In this document: positions 35,244 to 43,801 of the stretch, one piece after another
Layout: each line of letters starts with the position of its first letter
Position numbering within the stretch: position 1 is the first letter of the stretch
Source of the DNA: UKL13-2 sp038321965
GTDB lineage: Bacteria; Pseudomonadota; Gammaproteobacteria; Burkholderiales; Usitatibacteraceae
Assembly (NCBI GenBank): GCA_038321965.1
Contig: JBBQFL010000004.1
Coordinates: 112,231 to 176,230 of the forward strand
Direction: 5' to 3'
DNA length: 64,000 nt
Made by a program: the position numbers and the translations under genes
The notes under the pieces: generated by a model
Seen by the model: the letters and a program-made list of their open reading frames with translations, nothing else
Database searches by the model: none
What the model was told of the DNA's origin: nothing

Positions 35244-36629
35244 TCAGTCTCCCGCCGCGCTGGAGGGTGCATTGACCACCGCGACCATCGGGTCGAGTAC
35301 CGGGGTGGGTGCATTAGCGAGGACCTTTGCCTTGCGCGCCATGTAGAAAACCACCGTCACATAAGCTACCGTCAGTGCCAGGTAAAGTGCAAGGTACATG
35401 ACGAGCGTGCCGACAATCGCGGTGGCGCCCACGTTCGGTGCTGCAGCTTGTGCCGTCGTGAGCACCCCGTAAACGAGATACGGCTGCCGTCCGATTTCCG
35501 TCACGTACCAGCCCGCGACCGTGGCGATCCAGCCTGAAAATGTCATTGCGATAAGCCCGCGCATCAGCCAGGGCTGCAAGTCTTTCGTCCGCCATATCGA
35601 CCAAGTTGCTAACCACGACACCGCGAACATTAGCATGCCTACACCGACCATGATGCGAAATGCCCAGAACAGCGGTGCCACCGGCGGATGCTTGCCGGGG
35701 AATTCATTCAAGCCCTTGATCTCGCCATCAACCTCGTGGGTGAGGATCAGTGCCGCCCCCTTGGGTAGGCCGATTTCAAAATTATTTTTCTTCGCGGCGG
35801 CATCTGGCAACGCGAACAAGAGCAACGGTGCACCGCGCTCGCTCTGCCAAATACCTTCGATGGCGGCAATTTTGGCCGGCTGATGTTTGAGCGTATTCAG
35901 CCCGTGCAGGTCGCCGACAAAAATCTGTATCGGGATCAGCAGCGCCGCCACCAGAGCGCCAGTGCGGAGCGAAACCCAGACGTCTGGCCCGTGATCGCCG
36001 CGCAGCCAGCGATACGCCGATACGCCAGCGACCAGGAACGAGCCAGTGAGGCCGGAAGCAATCATCATGTGCGTAAAGCGATACGGGAACGACGGATTGA
36101 ACAGTATCGCCAGCCAGTCGGTGGCGTGGGCCCTGCCGTCAATCATTTCGAAACCCACGGGTGTCTGCATCCATGAATTGAGCACCAGTATCCAGAATGC
36201 CGAGAGAGAGGTACCGAACGCAACCATTACCGTAGCGAACGTGTGTACCTTGTCTGGCACCCGTTTGAAGCCGAATAGCATGATGCCCAGAAAACCGGCT
36301 TCCAGAAAGAACGCCGTCAGTACTTCATAGGCCAGAAGCGGCCCGGCGATATTTCCCACCGTCTGCATGTAGCCAGGCCAGTTGGTGCCGAACTGAAACG
36401 ACATCGTGATACCGCTGACCACGCCAAGTGCAAAGGTCAGCGAAAACACTTTGACCCAGAAATGGTATGCCTGCATCCAGGCTTTATCGCCGGTCGCGTT
36501 GAAGCGCAGTTTGAAGAACAACAATACCCACGCGAGCGAAATACTGATCGTGGGGAAGAGAATGTGAAAGGTGATGTTTGCGCCAAACTGAATGCGAGCG
36601 AGCATTAGTGCGTCCATGGTATTTTCCAT
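35244..36629 (-). CDS. cydA: Cytochrome bd quinol oxidase subunit I
   Basis: 461 residues from ATG 36629, preceded by GAGGAG. Heme ligands and partners are visible: H22 in NITFHILFP (heme b595/d side), the Glu residues in YEVLTAFFLEAGFLGIMLFG, His in YRFTHMMIASG, and the quinol-site segment GWYVTEIGRQPYLVYGVL. The Q-loop is short, as in CioA-type (often cyanide-insensitive) oxidases rather than E. coli CydA. It lies in an operon gbsR-like regulator, cydA, cydB, with 25 bp between regulator stop and start. Confidence 0.93.
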   Translation of the reverse strand: MENTMDALMLARIQFGANITFHILFPTISISLAWVLLFFKLRFNATGDKAWMQAYHFWVKVFSLTFALGVVSGITMSFQFGTNWPGYMQTVGNIAGPLLAYEVLTAFFLEAGFLGIMLFGFKRVPDKVHTFATVMVAFGTSLSAFWILVLNSWMQTPVGFEMIDGRAHATDWLAILFNPSFPYRFTHMMIASGLTGSFLVAGVSAYRWLRGDHGPDVWVSLRTGALVAALLIPIQIFVGDLHGLNTLKHQPAKIAAIEGIWQSERGAPLLLFALPDAAAKKNNFEIGLPKGAALILTHEVDGEIKGLNEFPGKHPPVAPLFWAFRIMVGVGMLMFAVSWLATWSIWRTKDLQPWLMRGLIAMTFSGWIATVAGWYVTEIGRQPYLVYGVLTTAQAAAPNVGATAIVGTLVMYLALYLALTVAYVTVVFYMARKAKVLANAPTPVLDPMVAVVNAPSSAAGD

Positions 36630-36654
36630 TTCAATTCTCCTCTCAGGGCGAAGC

Positions 36655-37224
36655 TTACGTTGCCGATTTCTTGCCGCCGGCAACTATCTTTAGCCTGCCC
36701 TTGAGTTCAAGCAGTTTCTGCACCTTTGCGCCCAGTTTCATCAACTGCACCAGCGTGTCCTGATCGAGCTTGTGCACATCGGTAAACCAGCTGCTGACGA
36801 GCTCGATCAAGTCGTGCATCGCCTTCATGCGCTGCTGTGCAAATTTGTCGCCCGGGTCGTTCACTTCGGTGATGACGGCATCACGCAGCATCGACAGCGT
36901 GGGATCGACTTCACGTTTCTTGCGCTCCTCGGCCAGCGTTTTGAAAATCATCCAGACATCTTCAGGCGCCGAAAAAAACTCACGCCGGTCGCCCGGCAGA
37001 TGCTGCAATCGCACCAGCCGCCACGACTCGAGTTCCTTCAGCCCCATGCTGACGTTGGAACGCGAAAAATCTAGCGCCTCGGCGATCTCATCGGCATTCA
37101 GCGGCCGGTCGGACACGTACAGGAGCGCGTAAATCTGCCCAACCGTGCGGTTGATTCCCCAGCGGCTGCCCATTTCGCCGAAGTGAAGGACGAAGTTCTG
37201 GATAAGTGGGGAGAGGTTTTTCAT
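36655..37224 (-). CDS. GbsR/MarR-like transcriptional regulator of the bd oxidase operon
   Basis: 189 residues. N-terminal winged helix with TVGQIYALLYVSDRPLNADEIAEALDFSRSNVSMGLKELESW and wing PGDRREFFSAPED, then a long helical C-terminal part. This is the GbsR-type arrangement (GMGSRWGINRTVGQIYALL-like opening). It is the first gene of the operon with cydA and cydB, so it probably senses a condition that requires the bd oxidase. A perfect palindrome and a related imperfect site lie directly upstream of its ATG (37224), pointing to autoregulation. Confidence 0.85.
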   Translation of the reverse strand: MKNLSPLIQNFVLHFGEMGSRWGINRTVGQIYALLYVSDRPLNADEIAEALDFSRSNVSMGLKELESWRLVRLQHLPGDRREFFSAPEDVWMIFKTLAEERKKREVDPTLSMLRDAVITEVNDPGDKFAQQRMKAMHDLIELVSSWFTDVHKLDQDTLVQLMKLGAKVQKLLELKGRLKIVAGGKKSAT

Positions 37225-37233
37225 ATTTTGTCG

Positions 37234-37269
37234 TTCAAGTAATTATTGTGATTTCAGTAATTACTGAAA
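37234..37269 (-). promoter_or_regulatory. Paired operator-like palindromes upstream of the GbsR-cydAB operon
   Basis: The perfect 18-bp palindrome TTTCAGTAATTACTGAAA is at 37252-37269. A related imperfect site, CAAGTAATTATTG, is at 37236-37248. The two share the core GTAATTA and their centres are 18 bp apart, nearly two helix turns. They lie 10-45 bp before the regulator ATG and would overlap its promoter, which fits autorepression by the GbsR-type protein. Confidence 0.6.
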
Positions 37270-37354
37270 ATTCTGAACAATAAAGGGGCGTTCGTCAAGT
37301 GCTGGGCATTTTTTATGCAGCGTCAGCTCACCAACGCAATCGACACAGTCGCAA

Positions 37355-37825
37355 CTAACGTTCGGCGTGCACCTCGATCATGGTTGCGCTAGCTGCAGAA
37401 GCAGGCGGATCGACATTGGCTGCGCCAGCAAGCCGGCCATTCACAAAATATAACTGCCTGCCGCCATTGGGGCCAGTCTCATAGTCCCAGTACTCATGCC
37501 AGGCGCCTGCCTCGCGAGTACGTTTGATGCGTTGAGGTTTGCCCCAGCGCCGATCGTTGAGGACATGCAAATCGAGGGTTCCAACCTGGAATTCAGCCCG
37601 TGTACTGTCCTTGCTGCCCGGACGAGGCATGGCTTCATCGCTCTCCCTCTCCGCGCGCCGCATCGACCTCTCCACGGGCCGAGTCTGCATGTCCTCGCTG
37701 TCCGTCGCGCAGGCAACTTCCTGCCAGGTCACCGTGTTTGCGTGAATACACTTGTACATGCCGCTTGCAAAGGTGGGCAAGGGGCTGAGCAGCGTGACTG
37801 CCAAGAGAATGAAAAGGCACTTCAT
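37355..37825 (-). CDS. Exported DUF4124-like protein
   Basis: 156 residues. The signal peptide CLFILLAVTLLSPLPTFA is followed by SGMYKCIHANTVTWQEVACA, the short DUF4124 pattern with two Cys (likely a disulfide). A Met/Arg-rich low-complexity linker follows, then a strand-rich end with RRWGKPQRIKR and HEYWDYETGPNGGRQLYFVNGRL, which resembles the SmpA/OmlA-like small repeats of similar exported proteins. It is probably periplasmic; function unknown. Divergent from the Crp/Fnr gene. Confidence 0.7.
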   Translation of the reverse strand: MKCLFILLAVTLLSPLPTFASGMYKCIHANTVTWQEVACATDSEDMQTRPVERSMRRAERESDEAMPRPGSKDSTRAEFQVGTLDLHVLNDRRWGKPQRIKRTREAGAWHEYWDYETGPNGGRQLYFVNGRLAGAANVDPPASAASATMIEVHAER

Positions 37826-38084
37826 GGAGATGTCCGGGGTCGCACAGGTGTCCGATGATTACCTGATGGCAAACACATTCACATCGGCACTACGCCTGAG
37901 TTGCTGTAGGAAGACTTCTGTAGGCGATTCCCCGCGATGAGCAGCAATGCATATCCTGCTAGCCTTGCAACGGGACGATTTTGTGCGCCGGGGTCGTCGC
38001 ATCCGCCACACTATGTTCGATGCCGTACACAGTTCAACTCGGTGTGATAGTCTGTCGGCGGGTACTTTACGAATTCTGGTTCAA

Positions 38085-38094
38085 TTTCGCGAAA
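38085..38094 (+). promoter_or_regulatory. Palindrome TTTCGCGAAA upstream of Crp/Fnr gene
   Basis: A perfect 10-bp palindrome 24 bp before the start codon, in the leader of the Crp/Fnr gene. It could be an operator. It is short and could be chance, and no promoter boxes fix its place. Confidence 0.25.
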
Positions 38095-38118
38095 ATATCG
38101 CGCTCGCGGAGGCCCCCA

Positions 38119-38871
38119 ATGCCCACGGCCCATTGCCCAGCACAAAATCATCTTCTCGCTGCCCTGCCCGCTGCCGAGTTCGCCCGACTTTCGGCTAATC
38201 TGGAGTTGGTACCGATGCCGCTAGGCGAGGCGCTTTACGAATCCGGCGGCCAGTTGCAGCACGTCTATTTTCCTACCACCGCTATCGTCTCTCTGCTTTA
38301 TGTTTTGGAGAATGGGGCGTCGGCCGAGATCGCGATCGTCGGCAACGAGGGCATACTCGGCATTTCAATATTCATGGGCGGTGAGACCACGCCCAGCCGG
38401 GCGGTGGTGCAAAGTGCAGGTCATGGCTATCGTTTGGGGGCGCAATTTCTGCGCGACGAATTCAATCGTGCCGGGCCGGTGCTGCACCTATTACTGCGCT
38501 ACACCCAGGCCCTGATCACGCAGATGACGCAAACTGCCGTCTGCAATCGGCATCACATGGTCGAGCAGCAACTGTGCCGCTGGCTGTTGTTGAGCCTTGA
38601 CCGGCTCCCTACCTCGACGTTAACCATGACGCAGGAACTGATCTCCAACATGCTCGGCGTGCGCCGCGAAGGCGTTACGGAAGCTGCCGGACAACTACAG
38701 CGTGCAGGCCTGATCCACTATAGCCGCGGGCGTATCGAGGTGTTGGACCGGCCCGGTTTGGAAAAAGTTGTTTGCGAGTGCTACGCGGTAGTCAAACGGG
38801 AATCAGATCGCCTGCTTGCCGACATCGGTCCGGGCGACCTGTCGCACGTTCTGGGCACGTCCGGCGCCTGA
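38119..38871 (+). CDS. Crp/Fnr-family transcriptional regulator
   Basis: 250 residues from ATG 38119, chosen for GGAGG at 38108-38112. The N-terminal cyclic-nucleotide-binding-like barrel (GEALYESGGQLQHVYFPTTAIVSLLYVLENGASAEIAIVGNEGILG) lacks the Arg-Ser cAMP-binding signature and Fnr cysteines. This is a common subgroup with no known ligand. The C-terminal winged helix carries LTMTQELISNMLGVRREGVTEAAGQLQRAGLI. It stands alone between divergent DUF4124 and convergent dehydrogenase genes. Confidence 0.85.
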   Translation: MPTAHCPAQNHLLAALPAAEFARLSANLELVPMPLGEALYESGGQLQHVYFPTTAIVSLLYVLENGASAEIAIVGNEGILGISIFMGGETTPSRAVVQSAGHGYRLGAQFLRDEFNRAGPVLHLLLRYTQALITQMTQTAVCNRHHMVEQQLCRWLLLSLDRLPTSTLTMTQELISNMLGVRREGVTEAAGQLQRAGLIHYSRGRIEVLDRPGLEKVVCECYAVVKRESDRLLADIGPGDLSHVLGTSGA

Positions 38872-38936
38872 TCGCGAACTTCGGGTTGGCAAGTCCAGTT
38901 GGGGGCGCAACCATGCTGGCAGCATTGCGACACACG

Positions 38937-40076
38937 TCACGGCGCGACGCGATAAATGGCGCCGTTGAGATCATCGGATATAAGCACGCTTCCATCCGCG
39001 AGAACCAGGATGTCGGCCGGTCTTCCCCAATAGTTTCGGCCCTGCAGGAAGCCTGTCAAAAAAGGCTCCATGCGTTCAGCTTTACTACCACTCATCGCCA
39101 CGCTCACCACATCGTAACCAACCCGCGATGGCGGATGCGAGCCGTGACGAGCAACGATGACACTGCCTTTCATCGCTTTTGGCACTGCGTCACCGACATA
39201 GAAACGCATTCCCAACGCTGAAGTGTGCGCACCCAGCGTAAATGCCGACGGCGTGAATTCGCTGCATGCACGCTTGTTGCCGAATTCGGGGTTGGAAATG
39301 TTTCCGTCGTGACAATAAGGAAAACCGAAATTTTCACCGACGCGGGTGACGCGATTGAGTTTGTCATTGGGCAACTCCGGGCCCAGATTGTCCTGGCCTT
39401 GTTCGGTGAACCAAAGTTCTTTGGTCTGCGGATGCCAATCGAAACCGACCGAATTGCGGATGCCGCGGGCAACGACTTCCTTGCCACTGCCATCTGCATT
39501 GGTCCTGATAATCGTGCCGTACTCGTCGTTCTGCGCTTCGCAGAGATCGCAAGGCGCACCCACAGAGATATACAGTTTCCCGTCCGGCCCGAAGGCCATG
39601 TAATGCGCACCGTGGCGGTCCTTATCAGGAAAACCGTCGACCACGGTAGTCGGTGCAGGCGGATTGTCGAGCCGGTTCTCAATATCCTCAAAGCGCAAAA
39701 CCTTTGTTCTGGCCGACACGTACAAGGCGCCTTTGCTGAAGGCAATGCCGCTGGAAGTGTTCATCCCGGAAAAGATGGTCCGCTTGCGAGTGACCTGATT
39801 GCCACTGAGCGTCAGCGCATAGACATTGCCAGCGTTACTGCCGACAAATAATGTGCCGTTGGCCCCTAGCGCCATCTGTCGAGCCTTCGGCAAATCTGTC
39901 GCGAATATCGAAACATTGAGACCGGGGGCGGCTTTGAGACTTTCGAGCTGAATGCCCTTGTTCTCCTCACGCCAATCCATCAACGAATTGCAGCCACTCA
40001 AGATTGAGGCCAGTGCCACGCAAAGTGTTGCAGTTATAGTGGTGCGTGCGAAACTTGCTGAATGAGTTTTGGTCAT
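38937..40076 (-). CDS. PQQ-dependent sugar dehydrogenase-like lipoprotein (sorbosone/aldose dehydrogenase family)
   Basis: 379 residues. A lipoprotein signal ends in SILSGCN. A six-bladed propeller of the soluble glucose/sorbosone dehydrogenase family follows: ARQMALGANGTLFVGS, GIAFSKGALYVSA, HGAHYMAFGPDGKLYISVG, GIRNSVGFDWHPQTKELWFTEQG, DNLGPELPNDKLNRV, FGFPYCHDGNI, and RPADILVLADGSVLISDD. Family members oxidise sugars or related alcohols/aldehydes with PQQ at the periplasmic side. It is divergent from a PqqU/YncD-like receptor gene, which supports PQQ as cofactor. The actual substrate is unknown. Confidence 0.82.
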   Translation of the reverse strand: MTKTHSASFARTTITATLCVALASILSGCNSLMDWREENKGIQLESLKAAPGLNVSIFATDLPKARQMALGANGTLFVGSNAGNVYALTLSGNQVTRKRTIFSGMNTSSGIAFSKGALYVSARTKVLRFEDIENRLDNPPAPTTVVDGFPDKDRHGAHYMAFGPDGKLYISVGAPCDLCEAQNDEYGTIIRTNADGSGKEVVARGIRNSVGFDWHPQTKELWFTEQGQDNLGPELPNDKLNRVTRVGENFGFPYCHDGNISNPEFGNKRACSEFTPSAFTLGAHTSALGMRFYVGDAVPKAMKGSVIVARHGSHPPSRVGYDVVSVAMSGSKAERMEPFLTGFLQGRNYWGRPADILVLADGSVLISDDLNGAIYRVAP

Positions 40077-40135
40077 GCTATTTTCGAATTTGTACGTTAC
40101 GTGGATCCCGTTGCGCGGGAATTTAATTGACGACA

Positions 40136-40169
40136 GAACTGTTCAAGCCTTGATTCGTGAACAGTGTTC
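40136..40169 (+). promoter_or_regulatory. Two GAAC...GTTC palindromes between dehydrogenase and TonB receptor genes
   Basis: GAACTGTTC (40136-40144) and GAACAGTGTTC (40159-40169), centres 24 bp apart. Together they also form the long inverted repeat ACTGTTCA (40138-40145) with TGAACAGT (40158-40165). They lie in the 237-bp divergent region, 60 bp from the dehydrogenase ATG and 145 bp from the receptor ATG, suitable for joint control. The regulator is unknown. Confidence 0.45.
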
Positions 40170-40313
40170 TTGTTTGTCGGTGGCGTCTGTGCGCTCGCGA
40201 ACATACCCATTGCCGACAGCGACCTATTATCGCCGCCTAAGTCAGGAAAAATTTGTCATCGCACATTGATCGCGACCTAAACCAGGCGACCACGCAACGA
40301 AAGCGACTGCAGC

Positions 40314-42494
40314 ATGCGCATCTGTACATTTGCTCGTAAAAGATATGATCGATATCGCCGTGCGTCTGCCAAGTTTGTGGGACTGTGTTTGTCTCTGCCG
40401 GCCGGTGTATTTGCAATCGTTGCACAGTTCGCTTCTGCGCAGGTGCCGACTGCCGAAGTTCCCAGCATTCCCGAATTAGTGATCAGCGCCACGCGGGTGG
40501 CGCAGGACGGCTTCAATCTGCCGATGGCCATTGATCGCATCGATGCGAGCGTGATCGCTGAAGCGAGGCCACAGGTCAATCTGTCCGAAGTACTCAATCG
40601 CGTGCCGGGGATCGTGGCGCTGAACCGTCAGAACTACGCGCAGGATTTGCAGATATCTTCGCGCGGCTTCGGCGCCCGTTCCACCTTCGGCGTACGCGGT
40701 GTACGGTTGATCGCAGACGGCATTCCCGCCACCATGCCTGATGGACAGGGTCAGGCCGCAACGTTCGGCCTTTCGTCGGCAGATCGCATTGAAGTCTTGC
40801 GAGGCCCGTTTGCAAGTTTGTATGGGAATTCTTCCGGTGGGGTGGTGCAGGTATTTACTGCTGATGGGCCGGCATTGCCGACTGTCAGTGCTTCACTTTT
40901 AGCGGGAAGCTACGGAACGCGCAAACGCAGCCTGCAATTTGGGGGCCCGCAAGACAGCTTGAATTACATCGCCGATGTTTCGCGTTTTGAAACCGATGGC
41001 TACCGCGCCCATAGTGCCGCAACCCGCGATCAGCTTAATGCAAAGTTTAGCATTCCGTTGCCCGCGGGCAGGCTCACGGTTATCGCAAATGGGTTGAATC
41101 AACCCGATACACAAGATCCGCTGGGCCTGACGCGTGCGCAAGTGCAACTCGATCCGCGCGCGGCCGATAGTTCAGCGCTCGCGTTCAATACCCGAAAAAG
41201 CATACGCCAGAATCAACTCGGCGCCGTCTTTGACATTGGCGCCGCAGGCAATGCCTACGGCGCGGTGCAGGCCAAAATTTACAGCGGCGAGCGTACCGTC
41301 ACGCAGTATCTCGGTCAGGATGGCAATACGCCTCTGGGCGCAGGCGGCGTGGTCGATCTGGGGCGGCGCTATGGCGGTGCGGGTTTGCGCTGGACACGCA
41401 GCATCACCTGGGACGACATCGCCAATCGCGCGCTGACTTTCTCTGTCGGGTTCGACGGCGACAGCCTCAATGAGCGGCGCCGGGGCTTCGTCAATAGCGC
41501 CGGCCAGCAGGGTGCGCTCAAACGCGATGAGGATGATCGCGTAGCTAATACCGATTTCTATGCGCAAGTAGAATGGCAACTCGCCGCGGCCTGGCGTATC
41601 AGTGGCGGCGCGCGCCATAGCCAAGTGAGATTTAATTCCGCAGACCACTATATCGTCGGTATCAATCCTGACGACAGCGGCAGTGTCGGCTACTCGCGCA
41701 CTACGCCGGTATTCGGCGTGCTGGTCATGCTGACGCCACAATGGAATGCGTACGCCAACTACGGCGAGGGCTTTGAAACGCCAACCTTCGCTGAACTGGC
41801 GTATCGCCCCAATGGCGCGACTGGCTTGAACTTTGCGCTGAAACCGGCGAGCAGCCGACACACAGAGCTTGGACTCAAGGGCAGGATAAGCGGCACGTCA
41901 CGCTTCAATGCGGCACTGTTTCATATTGATACAAAAAATGAAATCGTCACCAATTCATCGAGCGGTGGCCGCAGCGATTTCCGTAACGCATCCAATACGC
42001 AGCGCGACGGTGTCGAGCTATCGGTCGAGAGTGTTCTGCCACTCGGTTTTGAAACCTATGCTGCCTACACTTTTTTGCATGCGCGCTTAGTGGGCGCATA
42101 CAGCGCAGGTTCTCCTCCCGTGGCAGTGGCAGCGGGCAATCTGTTGCCAGGCGTGGCGCGCTCGGTGCTGACCGGCGAATTGCTGTGGCGCCATCAGCAG
42201 TCCGGATTCCATGCTGCAGTCGAATACCGCGCATCCACCAAGGTCTACGTGAATGAAGCTAACAACGATGCTGCGGCAAGTTTTGCTGTGGCAAATTTGC
42301 GCATCGGGTTTCAGCAGCAATTTGGGCCGGGCGGCGACGGCGACTGGCGCATCAGCGAGTTCGCGCGGATCGAAAACGTCACTGATCGCCGCTATGTCGG
42401 CTCGGTGATCGTCGCTGAAGCCAGAGCGCGATACTTTGAGCCCGCAGCGGGACGCAGTTTCTTGATTGGGCTGAATGTGTCACGTTCCTTTTGA
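40314..42494 (+). CDS. TonB-dependent outer-membrane receptor, PqqU/YncD-like
   Basis: 726 residues. Signal peptide (GLCLSLPAGVFAIVAQFASA), plug domain (ELVISATRVAQDGFNLPMAI; VNLSEVLNRVPGIVALNRQN), then a 22-strand-type barrel ending in Phe. The plug segment NYAQDLQISSRGFGARSTFGVRG and IPATMPDGQGQ with IEVLRGPFASLYGNSSGGVVQV is, from memory, very close to E. coli YncD, now called PqqU, which imports pyrroloquinoline quinone. Next to a PQQ-type dehydrogenase and without PQQ biosynthesis genes nearby, PQQ uptake is the best guess. A siderophore or other ligand cannot be excluded. Confidence 0.82.
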   Translation: MRICTFARKRYDRYRRASAKFVGLCLSLPAGVFAIVAQFASAQVPTAEVPSIPELVISATRVAQDGFNLPMAIDRIDASVIAEARPQVNLSEVLNRVPGIVALNRQNYAQDLQISSRGFGARSTFGVRGVRLIADGIPATMPDGQGQAATFGLSSADRIEVLRGPFASLYGNSSGGVVQVFTADGPALPTVSASLLAGSYGTRKRSLQFGGPQDSLNYIADVSRFETDGYRAHSAATRDQLNAKFSIPLPAGRLTVIANGLNQPDTQDPLGLTRAQVQLDPRAADSSALAFNTRKSIRQNQLGAVFDIGAAGNAYGAVQAKIYSGERTVTQYLGQDGNTPLGAGGVVDLGRRYGGAGLRWTRSITWDDIANRALTFSVGFDGDSLNERRRGFVNSAGQQGALKRDEDDRVANTDFYAQVEWQLAAAWRISGGARHSQVRFNSADHYIVGINPDDSGSVGYSRTTPVFGVLVMLTPQWNAYANYGEGFETPTFAELAYRPNGATGLNFALKPASSRHTELGLKGRISGTSRFNAALFHIDTKNEIVTNSSSGGRSDFRNASNTQRDGVELSVESVLPLGFETYAAYTFLHARLVGAYSAGSPPVAVAAGNLLPGVARSVLTGELLWRHQQSGFHAAVEYRASTKVYVNEANNDAAASFAVANLRIGFQQQFGPGGDGDWRISEFARIENVTDRRYVGSVIVAEARARYFEPAAGRSFLIGLNVSRSF

Positions 42495-42688
42495 CTTGAA
42501 CAACCCGGGCGACTTAGTTCGGCGGTTGCAGTGAACCACTTTAAATCGTTCGGCCCGAATACGTCGTATCGCAGATTTACTCTGTAGTCCACGCGGAACA
42601 TTCAGCGCACGTTATCCGCCGAGCAGTAATCAGCTTCGTGCCAGCCACGCATGGCGCACTGCTTGATCCTCAAGAACGTCAGGCGCCA

Positions 42689-42763
42689 TCAGCGAACAAA
42701 CAAGGCGATGAGAATTACGATGGGTATGGGAACGCCGAGAAGCAGCAATAAAATAGAACGCAT
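42689..42763 (-). CDS. 24-aa hydrophobic membrane micropeptide
   Basis: ATG 42763 with GGAG 6 bp upstream, 24 codons and TGA. The product begins MRSILLLLLGVPIPIVIL and ends in a basic residue, forming one membrane helix with a central Pro-Ile-Pro kink. Tiny proteins with the GIPIPIIILIAL-type core are, to my knowledge, widespread in proteobacteria but usually unannotated. It starts 33 bp after the stop of the 334-residue membrane protein gene on the same strand, so both are probably one transcript and may interact. Confidence 0.65.
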   Translation of the reverse strand: MRSILLLLLGVPIPIVILIALFVR

Positions 42764-42796
42764 GCGAGACTCCGGTTAGGGTGGTGGGTGGGATGA

Positions 42797-43801
42797 TCAG
42801 GCGTCGCGACGGCGACCGCCATAGGTGGCAGCCAGGCTGGCGACAAATGCGCCGGCCAACATGGAAATAAACAGCCATAGCGCCGCGTAGGAGGAGGCTT
42901 TGCGGGCCTTGTCCGCAGCTTCTTTGGTCATGGCTTCGAACTCGCGAATTTTTAGTTGCAGGCGTGCATACGTGTCGGACACCCGCTTTTCAGCTTCCTG
43001 CTGGGTGAGGCCGGAGCGCTGGGCGACAAGTTGCCCGACATAACGGGTGTCATCTGCGGGCAAGGCGCCAAATTGTATATTGCTCACAAAGATTCGATTC
43101 ACTTCCGAGGTCATGCCCGCAGTTGATGGTGTTGGGGCCGAATAGCCGCTCGGAACGCTGGCGCTTGTGACCGGCGGCGAACTTGCAGCAGCCGTTGCGC
43201 CATTCAAATCCCTGCGAAACAAGGAATCGACGAAATAACCGAACGATGCGCTGTCGTCGCCGGATTTCATCGTGGCCGTCGCAACGGCGCCGCCGCCTGC
43301 GCCCGCTGCGGCCGCATTTGCCACACCGCTGGCTACGGAGGTGCCTGCCTTTACCCCTCCACCGATAATTGATCCAACTGCCGAGGTGAGCAAAGCAGCT
43401 GTAGCAAGCGACGCCACTGCCCATGCAAGGAAACCGTGCGCTGTATCGCGAAAATACACTTCGTCAGCGTGAACCTGAAGCCACTTCGTTCTCAGTCGGC
43501 CGGCCAGATAGCCGCCCATGCCAGATGCTGCAAGCTGTGTCAGGGTAATCCAGAGAATGGTTGAGACGCCAATCGTGGTTCCGCTAACGCCCTCGTAAGA
43601 CCACGGAGAAATGGCGGACAGTCCCAAACCGACGCCGAGCAATAACAGGATAAGTGATAAGGCCGCTGCTGCTGCTGCGCCAGCGATGATGGCGCTCCAG
43701 GAAACTGCACTGCATTGAATCCGTTTTGGGTCGTGCAGCGTGTCGTGAATAGCGGGTTCGCGACCGAGGTCTGATACGGCGGCAAATGGGGTAGAGGCCA
43801 T
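42797..43801 (-). CDS. Hypothetical inner-membrane protein with glycine/alanine-rich helices
   Basis: 334 residues. A soluble N-terminus of about 35 residues precedes SAIIAGAAAAAALSLILLLLGVGLGLSAI, a second helix pair around ILWITLTQLAASGMGGYLAGRL, a third (GFLAWAVASLATAALLTSAVGSIIGGGV), a soluble helical domain, and a C-terminal helix (AALWLFISMLAGAFVASLAATYGG). This pattern is known in conserved membrane proteins, sometimes loosely labelled PhnA-like, without assigned function. The soluble part contains a heptad-rich stretch (QQEAEKRVSDTYARLQLKIREF) that may be a coiled coil. It is followed by the 24-aa micropeptide gene. Confidence 0.7.
   Translation of the reverse strand: MASTPFAAVSDLGREPAIHDTLHDPKRIQCSAVSWSAIIAGAAAAAALSLILLLLGVGLGLSAISPWSYEGVSGTTIGVSTILWITLTQLAASGMGGYLAGRLRTKWLQVHADEVYFRDTAHGFLAWAVASLATAALLTSAVGSIIGGGVKAGTSVASGVANAAAAGAGGGAVATATMKSGDDSASFGYFVDSLFRRDLNGATAAASSPPVTSASVPSGYSAPTPSTAGMTSEVNRIFVSNIQFGALPADDTRYVGQLVAQRSGLTQQEAEKRVSDTYARLQLKIREFEAMTKEAADKARKASSYAALWLFISMLAGAFVASLAATYGGRRRDA

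Noticed and set aside
40077..40313. Possible cobalamin riboswitch before the TonB receptor gene
   Set aside because: No B12-box or expected stem arrangement seen; the inverted repeats there fit protein operators better.
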